Assembly (NCBI RefSeq): GCF_030295425.1
Contig: NZ_AP027081.1
Location: forward strand, 868,001-932,000
Direction: 5' to 3'
Source: Mesoterricola sediminis
GTDB taxonomy: Bacteria > Acidobacteriota > Holophagae > Holophagales > Holophagaceae
DNA length: 64,000 nucleotides
Below the pieces are notes generated by a model that saw only the letters and a program-made list of their open reading frames with translations, was not told the DNA's origin and ran no database searches. How positions within the stretch are numbered: position 1 is the stretch's first letter; the number at the start of each line of letters is the position of its first letter. The translations under genes were made by a program, and so were the position numbers. Below are positions 1 to 6,203 of this stretch, piece by piece.

Positions 1-857
1 CCCTCTACCTCCGCATCGCCCCGGAGCTCTACCTCAAGCGCCTCATCGTGGGCGGCTTCGAGCGGGTCTTCGAGGTGAACCGCAACTTCCGGAACGAAGG
101 CGTCTCCATGCGCCACAACCCGGAGTTCACCATGCTGGAGAGCTACGCCGCCGGCGACGATCTCCGGGACGTCATGGTGCTCACCGAGAACCTCTTCCAG
201 GAGATCGCCACCCTCATGGGCGGCGTGGAGCGGCCCTGGGGCGAGAACCCCGACGGCACGCCGCGGGTCATCAGCTACGCGACCCCCTTCCGCCGCATGA
301 CCCTGAAGGACGCCACGGCCCAGTACGGCCGCATCGACCGGGCCCGCCTGGAGGATCCCGCGGAGGTGCTGAAGCTGGCCCAGGAGGCCCACATCGAGGA
401 CGCGGAAAAGCAGACCACCGGCGCCCTCCTGGGGGCCCTCTTCGAGCACCACGCCGAGGAACACCTGATCCAGCCCACCTTCATCACCGAGTACCCGGTG
501 GAGCTGAGCCCCCTCACCAAGAACCTGCCCGGGGACGAGAAGTTCGTGGACCGGTTCGAGCTGTTCATCGGCGGCATGGAACTGGCCAACGCCTATTCGG
601 AGCTCAACGACCCCGTCGTCCAGATGGAGCGCTTCATGGCCCAGCTGGCGGAGCGCGAGGCCGGCAACGACGAGGCCATGCTGCTGGACGAGGACTTCGT
701 CGAGGCCCTGGAGCACGGTTTCCCGCCCTGCGGCGGCCTGGGCGTGGGCATGGACCGCATGGTGATGCTGATGACCAACAGCTCCACGATCCGCGACGTG
801 CTCCTCTTCCCCCTCATGCGGCCCATGGCCAAGGGCGCGGCGCCCGAGGAGGCCTGA
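1..857 (+). CDS. lysS: Lysine--tRNA ligase (class II), C-terminal part
   Basis: Attaches lysine to tRNA-Lys in the cytoplasm. The reading frame is open from nucleotide 3, so the gene begins upstream of the window and about 284 C-terminal residues are visible. Class II aminoacyl-tRNA synthetase features are clear: motif 2 is present as FERVFEVNRNFRNEG followed by the HNPEFTMLE block, and motif 3 as GGLGVGMDRMVMLMT near the end. The sequence between them (TEYPVELSPLTK, GGMELANAYSELNDP) is typical of bacterial LysS rather than AspRS or AsnRS. It ends in TGA and is followed by a long perfect inverted repeat. The first TTG/GTG-type start inside the window is only an artefact of truncation. Confidence 0.97.
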   Translation, partial: LYLRIAPELYLKRLIVGGFERVFEVNRNFRNEGVSMRHNPEFTMLESYAAGDDLRDVMVLTENLFQEIATLMGGVERPWGENPDGTPRVISYATPFRRMTLKDATAQYGRIDRARLEDPAEVLKLAQEAHIEDAEKQTTGALLGALFEHHAEEHLIQPTFITEYPVELSPLTKNLPGDEKFVDRFELFIGGMELANAYSELNDPVVQMERFMAQLAEREAGNDEAMLLDEDFVEALEHGFPPCGGLGVGMDRMVMLMTNSSTIRDVLLFPLMRPMAKGAAPEEA

Positions 858-878
858 GGCGGGGCCAACCCTGGAGCG

Positions 879-919
879 GGATCAGGCGGCGCGCCCACGA
901 CGGGCGCGCCGCCTGATCC
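879..919. terminator. 18-bp perfect inverted repeat between convergent genes
   Basis: An 18-base arm (879-896) is perfectly complementary to 902-919 with a 5-base loop (acgac). It lies between the stop of lysS (plus) and the stop of the DUF2063 gene (minus), so it can act as a bidirectional transcription barrier. There is no T-tract, so it is a strong GC hairpin rather than a textbook intrinsic terminator. Confidence 0.7.
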
Positions 920-922
920 GTC

Positions 923-1762
923 TCAGGGGAGGCCCGGGTCCGCGTCGGGGCCGCGGGGGAGGCGGGTGGCGTCGGTGAAGCCGGCCAGGGCGCCCCAGGC
1001 CCGGAGCTCGGCGAGGAAGGCGAGGGCCGCGGGGCCGTCCCGGAGGCCCAGGGCGGCCACCACCTCGCCGATGGGCTCGTTCTGGGCCCGCACGAGGAGG
1101 GCGGTGGCCCCCTCCGTGAGCTCCCGCCAGCGGACCGCGCCGTCGGGGCCGCGGGCCGCCACGAGGCGGCAGGCCCCCGGCGGGGGCTCGGGCCGGTCCA
1201 GGGTGGCCTCCAGCACCCGGTGGGCGTAGGCGAGCACCTGGGTGGCGGGGGCGAGGACGGCCACGTCGCCGGGACCGGGCGCCGGGCGGAGGTGCCCGGG
1301 CAGGGGCCCGTCGGGGCCGTGCTCCACCAGGAGCTTCACCAGTTCCGAATGGGCGAGCTCCAGCAGGGCGGGCCACCGGTCCTGGCCCCAGCCGGAGGCG
1401 GCGAGCCAGCCCAGGAAGGTGGCCGCCAGGTCCCGGTGGAAGGGCCGGACGCAGCTGCGGGAGGCGAGGAAGGCGGACCGGCATGCCTCCAGGGCCCCGT
1501 CCCGGGCCAGCAGGGCCAGGGTGAGGGGGTAGGCGTCCTCCAGGGGCTCCCAGAGGGCCGCCCGCACCCCGTCCCGGTAGAAGAGGAGGCGGGCCTTGAA
1601 GCGGTGGAAGGCCTCCCGGTCCGCCCGGGGCAGGCCCCGGGCCGCGGCGAAGGCCCGGGGATCGGCCTCGAAGGCGGCCGTGTCCGGGTCCAGGGCCAGG
1701 TCCGCCAGGGCCCGCTGCAGGGCGAGGACGGGGTCAGGCGGTGGCGGCGAGGGCCTGGTCAT
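923..1762 (-). CDS. DUF2063 family protein, BufC/HvfC-like partner of the MNIO enzyme
   Basis: Putative RiPP-recognition partner of the DUF692 enzyme encoded just upstream; DUF2063 proteins accompany MNIO enzymes in bufferin-type loci and are thought to present the precursor peptide. The protein is 279 aa. An N-terminal helical region (about 10-100) with FHRFKARLLFYRDGV and an EDAYPLTLALL stretch resembles the DUF2063 domain, and WPALLELAHSEL lies near the middle. The C-terminal half (about 190-270) looks like a small winged-helix-type domain. The start chosen is the ATG at 1762, which overlaps the end of the MNIO gene by 29 nt and gives translational coupling. The track-length frame upstream of this Met has no family similarity. 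Family assignment is fairly secure; exact role is inferred from neighbours. Confidence 0.8.
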   Translation of the reverse strand: MTRPSPPPPDPVLALQRALADLALDPDTAAFEADPRAFAAARGLPRADREAFHRFKARLLFYRDGVRAALWEPLEDAYPLTLALLARDGALEACRSAFLASRSCVRPFHRDLAATFLGWLAASGWGQDRWPALLELAHSELVKLLVEHGPDGPLPGHLRPAPGPGDVAVLAPATQVLAYAHRVLEATLDRPEPPPGACRLVAARGPDGAVRWRELTEGATALLVRAQNEPIGEVVAALGLRDGPAALAFLAELRAWGALAGFTDATRLPRGPDADPGLP

Positions 1763-2570
1763 AGGCCTCCTGCAGGCGGGCCCGCTCCGCCAGGAGCTCG
1801 GGCAGCGGGGGGATGTGGTTGTCCCGCTCCAGCAGGACGGGGACGGGGCGCCCGATGCGGGCCAAGGCAAAGGCCATGAGGTCCACCACCGGCAGGGGGA
1901 CCGGGGCGCCGTGGGTGTCCACCACGAGGCCCTCCCAGGTGTGGTGGCCGGCCACGTGCATCTGGGCGACCCGGTCCAGGGGCATGGCCTCCAGCCAGCG
2001 GAAGGGGTCGAACCCGAAGTTGAGGGCGTTGACGTAGACGTTGTTCACGTCCAGGAGCCAGCCCACGTCGGCCCCCTCCAGCACCTCGGCCAGGAACTGG
2101 GCCTCCGTCAGGTCGGCGTGGCCCAGCTCGCCGTAATAGGTGATGTTCTCCAGGAGGAGGGGCACGGGGAGGGCCGCCCGCAGGGCCCGGGACCGGGCGG
2201 CGGCGTGGCGGGCCGAGTCGCGGGTGAAGGGCATGGGCAGGAGGTCCAGGGTGGTGGCGCCGTCCACGGCGGTGAAGCAGAGGTGCTCCGAGTGCCAGGG
2301 GCTGCCCGTGGCCTCCAGGAAGGCGCCCAGCTGGTCCAGGTAGGTCCCGTCCAGGGGATCGAAGCCGCCCACGCCCAGGGAGAGGCCGTGGGAGATCACG
2401 GGGCGGCGGGCCAGGGCCCGCCGGATCAGGTCCGCCTCGGCGCCGCCGCCGCCGATCACGTTCTCCGGGGCGATCTCCCAGAAGGGCACGTCCAGGTCCC
2501 GGGCGGCGGCCTCCCCCAGGAAGGGGAGGCGCAGCCCGAGGCCGACGCCGGTCGGCGCCTCGCCGTTCAT
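1734..2570 (-). CDS. Multinuclear non-heme iron oxidative enzyme (MNIO, DUF692), BufB-like
   Basis: A TIM-barrel metalloenzyme of the DUF692/MNIO family (MbnB, TglH, BufB), which uses two or three iron ions to oxidise cysteine residues of ribosomal peptides. The 278-aa protein has the usual family length and metal-ligand motifs: SHGLSL (His61), WHSEHLCF (His93, Glu95, His96), LLLENITYY (Glu141), LLDVNNVYVNALNFG (Asp174), MHVAGHH (His205, His209), VDTHG (Asp218, His220) and LLERDNHIP (Glu248). The start ATG at 2570 overlaps the stop of the precursor gene as ATGA, and its own end overlaps the DUF2063 start by 29 nt. The three genes therefore form one cassette. Substrate is almost certainly the Cys-repeat peptide upstream; the product chemistry cannot be read from sequence. 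Confidence 0.92.
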   Translation of the reverse strand: MNGEAPTGVGLGLRLPFLGEAAARDLDVPFWEIAPENVIGGGGAEADLIRRALARRPVISHGLSLGVGGFDPLDGTYLDQLGAFLEATGSPWHSEHLCFTAVDGATTLDLLPMPFTRDSARHAAARSRALRAALPVPLLLENITYYGELGHADLTEAQFLAEVLEGADVGWLLDVNNVYVNALNFGFDPFRWLEAMPLDRVAQMHVAGHHTWEGLVVDTHGAPVPLPVVDLMAFALARIGRPVPVLLERDNHIPPLPELLAERARLQEAYDQALAATA

Positions 2571-2827
2571 GCGCCGTTCCGGGCGCAGGACCGCCCGCAC
2601 CGGTGCCCGCAGCGCGGGGCGGTGGCGCACCGGCGCCCGCAGCGGGGGAAGGTGGCGCAGCGGCGTCCGCAGCGGGGCCGCACGGCGCAGGTGCGGCCGC
2701 AGTGGGCCGCCAGGGTGTCCGGGGCCTTGGCCGCGGGCGTGATGTCCCGGGCGCCCAGATCGGGGTTGACGGGGAGGGTGGAGCCGGCGGCGAAGAGGGC
2801 CGCCGCGCCGAGAAGCTGGGTGATCAT
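2567..2827 (-). CDS. Exported Cys/Arg-rich repeat peptide, probable MNIO-modified RiPP precursor
   Basis: A small protein of 86 aa. Residues 1-20 (MITQLLGAAALFAAGSTLP) look like a short Sec signal or leader. Residues 43-86 hold nine cysteines (43, 47, 53, 57, 63, 67, 73, 77, 81) in tandem decapeptides: CGRTCAVRPR, CGRRCATFPR, CGRRCATAPR, then a degenerate CGHRCGRSC. Every pair is CxxxC with a five-residue spacer. The core is strongly basic (12 Arg). The ATG at 2827 has a GGAG ribosome site six bases upstream; the stop overlaps the MNIO start (ATGA). Exported Cys-rich precursors followed by MNIO and DUF2063 genes are the arrangement of bufferins, proposed copper-handling RiPPs, but I see no DUF2282-like or EGKC repeat sequence, so this looks like a different precursor type. 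Modification and metal binding are inferred. Confidence 0.8.
   Translation of the reverse strand: MITQLLGAAALFAAGSTLPVNPDLGARDITPAAKAPDTLAAHCGRTCAVRPRCGRRCATFPRCGRRCATAPRCGHRCGRSCARNGA
2585..2701 (-). repeat. Tandem 30-bp repeats encoding CxxxC decapeptides
   Basis: Within the precursor gene, about three and a half copies of a 30-bp unit (shared core on the plus strand: gtggcgca, cggcg, ccgcagcgggg) encode the CGRRCATxPR decapeptides. The two inner copies differ at only a few bases, which suggests recent duplication or homogenisation. Confidence 0.75.
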
Positions 2828-2854
2828 GGAGGTCTCCGGGCGAACTGCGCCGCG

Positions 2855-2981
2855 CCGGCCTCTGGGAGGCCGGAAGGACGGGCAGGAAGGGGATGCTGGG
2901 GCCGGCACAGGGGACGGGGCTGGGTCCAAGGCGGGTGCGCCGGGCGCTCCCAACTCTTCGGTCCCGCCCCTCCGGGACTGA
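2855..2981. other. Two hairpins in the leader of the RiPP cassette
   Basis: Between the preceding terminator and the precursor start there are two inverted repeats: 2855-2861 with 2867-2873 (7 bp, loop of 5) and 2958-2966 with 2973-2981 (9 bp with one wobble, loop of 6). They could form structures in the 5' leader of the minus-strand cassette. I recognise no known riboswitch or metal-regulator site here. Confidence 0.3.
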
Positions 2982-3010
2982 AGCGGAAAGGTGCGGAGAC
3001 CCGCGTACGC

Positions 3011-3036
3011 CAAAGGCCGCGGGCGAACCCGCGGCC
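3011..3036 (-). terminator. UUCG-tetraloop terminator of the exported repeat protein gene
   Basis: A perfect 9-bp stem (3015-3023 with 3028-3036) reads, on the minus strand, as a stem closed by a TTCG loop and followed by TTT. It lies 28 bases after the stop of the gene at 3065-3946 and separates it from the RiPP cassette. Confidence 0.75.
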
Positions 3037-3064
3037 GATGCCTGGGGCGGGATCGCCCCGCCGC

Positions 3065-3946
3065 TCACTTGCCCTGGACGGCCTTTTCGTCGGAGTCGGC
3101 CCGGGCCTGCACGGGCCAGTCGAGGACGGCCTGGTTCAGCCGCTCCCAGTTGGCCTTGAGGGGCACGCGCTCCGTGGTGAAGGCCATGCCCTTGGGCACG
3201 AGGCGGACCAGGTGGTCCGCGCCGGCCCGGTAGTAGGCGAGGCGGGTGCGCTGGCCCTTGCGGTTGGACTTGAACGCGAAGAGCCAGTGGCTGCGCGCGC
3301 CGGAGCCGGCGGACTTGAGGTCCTGGAGGTCCGCCGCCATGGTGGTGACGCCGTGGGCGCCGACGATCACCACGTGCCTGAAGCCGGGGCGGGTCCAGGC
3401 CAGCTGCTCCGTGCCGTTGCCGAGGAAGTCGCCCACCGCGGCCAGGAGGTCCCCGTCCACCTTGAGCTCCGTGTTGTCGGCCGGGATGCTGTCCTCGTGG
3501 GCGGGCGCCGTCCCTTCCGCGTGGCGCTCGGCCACGAAGCCCTGGACGGGCCGGCTGAGGCGGGCGCCGTTGGTGAGCAGGCCCCAGGCCTTGGTGCCCT
3601 CGGCGGCGTAGATCAGGTCGCTGAGGCCCGACCCGGTGAGGTCCACGGCGGCCACGAAGGTGCCGCCGTCCTCGCGGAGGTCCGGGAGGTCGGCGGAAGC
3701 GGCGGCGTCGGGGCCGGTGAAGACCGGCAGGTCGCGGGCGGCCGCGGCGCCGGGGCCCTCCACGCGGAGCTTGCCGGAGGCGAGCCCCGCGAGGCGCTGG
3801 AGGGGCGGGAGGGGATGGATGATGTCCTTCTTCTCGCCGCTCTCCTGCGGGGTGAAGACGCCGTAGGGCAGGGCGTGGGCGAGGGGGTCGGCCGACAGGG
3901 ACAGGCCCGCGGCCAGGGCCACGGGGGCCCAGTTGAAGCGATGCAT
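3065..3946 (-). CDS. Exported protein with FG-GAP/VCBS-like repeats, function unknown
   Basis: A 293-aa protein with a probable Sec signal peptide (residues 1-25, ending SADPLAHA). Two segments, VDLTGSGLSDLIYA and VGDFLGNGTEQLAW, resemble the Asp/Gly-rich loops of FG-GAP or VCBS repeats found in beta-propeller surface proteins, so a periplasmic or extracellular propeller is likely. No catalytic motif is visible. The ATG at 3946 is preferred over an upstream in-frame start because it has a GAGGAG ribosome site and begins the signal peptide. The gene is single, flanked by hairpin terminators. It sits directly upstream of the RiPP cassette but is separated from it by a terminator, so a functional link is only a possibility. 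Confidence 0.7.
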   Translation of the reverse strand: MHRFNWAPVALAAGLSLSADPLAHALPYGVFTPQESGEKKDIIHPLPPLQRLAGLASGKLRVEGPGAAAARDLPVFTGPDAAASADLPDLREDGGTFVAAVDLTGSGLSDLIYAAEGTKAWGLLTNGARLSRPVQGFVAERHAEGTAPAHEDSIPADNTELKVDGDLLAAVGDFLGNGTEQLAWTRPGFRHVVIVGAHGVTTMAADLQDLKSAGSGARSHWLFAFKSNRKGQRTRLAYYRAGADHLVRLVPKGMAFTTERVPLKANWERLNQAVLDWPVQARADSDEKAVQGK

Positions 3947-3978
3947 GATGGAACTCCTCGGAATGATTTTCTGAACGA

Positions 3979-4013
3979 AAGCGGCGCGCCACACCCTAGT
4001 GCGCGCGCCGCTT
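3979..4013 (-). terminator. Hairpin terminator after the prolyl oligopeptidase gene
   Basis: An 11-bp perfect stem (3979-3989 with 4003-4013) with a 13-base loop lies 36 bases after the peptidase stop. On the minus strand it is followed by tttcgttc, a weak T-rich tail. Confidence 0.6.
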
Positions 4014-4048
4014 GGGAAGTTCAGGAACCGGTCCCGGGAATCGGGGGG

Positions 4049-6124
4049 CTATTTGAGCTTCTGCTCCATGAAGTCGAACTGCAGGGCCAGGAAGTGGGCC
4101 GTCTGGCGGTTGTCGGCGCCTGAGCCGTGCCCGCCCTCGACGTTCTCGAAGTAAAGGACGTCATGGCCCATGTCCTTCATCTTGGCGAACATCTTCCGGG
4201 CGTGGGCCGGGTGCACCCGGTCGTCGCGGGTCGTGGTCATGAAGAGGGTGGGGGGATAGTGGCCGTCGGCCTTCACCAGGTGGTAGGGGGAGAAGGTCTG
4301 GACGAAGGCCCACTCCTCGGGCTTGTCCGGGTCGCCGTACTCGGCCATCCAGGAGGCGCCGGCCAGGAGGTGGCTGTAGCGCTTCATGTCCAGCAGGGGG
4401 ACCTGGCAGACCACGGCGCCGAAGAGCCCCGGGTACTGGGTCAGCATGTTGCCGACCAGGAGCCCGCCGTTGCTGCCGCCGCGGACGCCCAGGTGCTTCG
4501 GCGCGGTGACGCCGCGCTTGACGAGGTCCTCGGCCACCGCGGCCAGGTCCTCATAGGCCTTGTGGCGGTTGGCCTTGAGGGCGGCCTGGTGCCAGCGGGG
4601 GCCGTACTCGCCGCCGCCGCGGATGTTGGCCAGCACGTAGACGTAGCCCTTGGAGAGCCAGGCGCGGCCGAGGGGCGCGTTGTAGCCGGGGATCTGGGAG
4701 ACCTCGAAACCGCCGTAGGCGTAGAGGTGGGTGGGGTGGGAGCCGTCGAGCTTCATGCCCTTGGGGGCCACCATGAAGTAGGGGACCCGGGTGCCGTCCT
4801 TGGAGACCGCGAAGTGCTGGGTGGTCTCCAGCTTCGAGGCGTCGAAGAGGGCGGGCAGGGCCTTCAGGCGCTCGGGGGCCTTGCCGGCCGCCACGAGGCT
4901 GAGGGTGGTGGGCGTCTGGAAATCGGAGGTCACGAGCCAGCAGTCGTCGCTGGTGTCCGCGTCCACGGGGCGGAGGGCGAGGGTGCCGATGGCCGGCGCC
5001 CAGGTCAGGGGCTTGCGGGTCCAGCCGTCCTTGCCGTGGCGCACCTCGACGAGGCGGTTCTTGACGTCCTCGTTCAGGTGGAGGATGGCGCGGTGGCGGG
5101 TCCAGGCGACGCCGGCGAGGCTGGAGGCGGGGGTGGGCTCGAAGAGGACGTCGAAGGTCCGTTCGCCCTTCAGGAAGGCGTCGGCCTTGATGACCAGGAG
5201 GCTGCCGCCCGCGTAGGTGTGGCCCCCGACCGTCCAGGCGGTGCGGGGCTGGACCACGAACCACTCCCGGTGGAAGCCGGCGTGGGCGTCGGCGGGGACG
5301 TCCAGCTTCGTGCGGCTGCCGTCCTTGTTCAGGAGGAAGTATTCGTTGGTGAAGAAGGTGGGGGTGCGGATGAGGAGGTCCCGCTCGAAGCCGGGGGTGT
5401 CATCGTGGTTGGCCGAGGCCGACATGTCCGTCTCGAGGCCCTCGAACACGACCTCGGCGGAGGCGAGGGGGGTGCCCCGCTTCCAGCGCCGGGCCTGGCG
5501 GGCGTAGCCGGAGGTGGTGAGGGTGCCCTTGCCGAAATCGGTGCCGACGAAGAGGGTGTTCGCGTCCACCCAGTCCACGTTGGTCTTGGCGAGGGGCGTC
5601 TGGAAGCCGCCCTTCACGAAGGCCTTGGCCTCCACGTCGAACTCCCGCACCTCCACGGCGTCGGAACCGCCGGGGGAGAGGCTGACGAGGCACAGGCGGG
5701 CCTGGGGCCGGAGGAACTGGGCGCCCTTGAACACCCAGCCCTTCTTCTCGGCTTTGCCGAGGGCGTCGATGTCCAGGACGGTCTCCCAGCGGGGCTCCGC
5801 CTTGCGGTACTCGGCGAGGGTCGTGCGGCGCCAGAGGCCGCGGGGATGGTCGGCGTCCTGCCAGAGGTTGTAGAAGTAGTTGCCGGCCTTGGTGACCATG
5901 GGGATCCGGGCCTTGGAATCCAGGATCTTCAGGAGGTCCGCCTCGAGGGCCTTGTACTCGGCGGTGCCCTCCAGCTTGGCGGAAGTCTGGGCGTTCGCCT
6001 CCTTGACCCAGGCCAGGGACTTCTCGCCCATGACGTCCTCGAGCCATTGGTATTTGTCGTCCTGGGCATGCAGGGTGGTCACGAGGGACACACCCAGGAG
6101 GAGGTTGGTGAGGGTCGATGGCAT
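4049..6124 (-). CDS. Prolyl oligopeptidase family serine peptidase (S9A), exported
   Basis: Cleaves short peptides after proline; the N-terminal signal peptide (residues 1-20, ending TTLHA) indicates a periplasmic enzyme. The protein is 691 aa, normal for the S9A family. Residues about 25-400 form the beta-propeller half, beginning with the family's KYQWLEDV block. The C-terminal alpha/beta-hydrolase half carries the nucleophile Ser551 in GGSNGG, the acid Asp634/635 in RDDRVHP, and His666 in EGGHGSG, in the expected order. The start ATG is preceded by a strong AGGAGG site at a six-base spacing. It is transcribed alone and ends at a hairpin. Exact substrate preference is not predictable; the family assignment is secure. 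Confidence 0.95.
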   Translation of the reverse strand: MPSTLTNLLLGVSLVTTLHAQDDKYQWLEDVMGEKSLAWVKEANAQTSAKLEGTAEYKALEADLLKILDSKARIPMVTKAGNYFYNLWQDADHPRGLWRRTTLAEYRKAEPRWETVLDIDALGKAEKKGWVFKGAQFLRPQARLCLVSLSPGGSDAVEVREFDVEAKAFVKGGFQTPLAKTNVDWVDANTLFVGTDFGKGTLTTSGYARQARRWKRGTPLASAEVVFEGLETDMSASANHDDTPGFERDLLIRTPTFFTNEYFLLNKDGSRTKLDVPADAHAGFHREWFVVQPRTAWTVGGHTYAGGSLLVIKADAFLKGERTFDVLFEPTPASSLAGVAWTRHRAILHLNEDVKNRLVEVRHGKDGWTRKPLTWAPAIGTLALRPVDADTSDDCWLVTSDFQTPTTLSLVAAGKAPERLKALPALFDASKLETTQHFAVSKDGTRVPYFMVAPKGMKLDGSHPTHLYAYGGFEVSQIPGYNAPLGRAWLSKGYVYVLANIRGGGEYGPRWHQAALKANRHKAYEDLAAVAEDLVKRGVTAPKHLGVRGGSNGGLLVGNMLTQYPGLFGAVVCQVPLLDMKRYSHLLAGASWMAEYGDPDKPEEWAFVQTFSPYHLVKADGHYPPTLFMTTTRDDRVHPAHARKMFAKMKDMGHDVLYFENVEGGHGSGADNRQTAHFLALQFDFMEQKLK

Positions 6125-6203
6125 GGATGCCTCCTGGAAGGGGAGACCTTCAGCCTCGCATTGTGAGGTCTTGGATTCAACCCCCTGGGTGCCCGGACGG
6201 CCC

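Noticed and set aside
2585-2701. CRISPR-like array
   Set aside because: The repeats are contiguous, in frame and encode the peptide core; there are no spacers and no cas genes.
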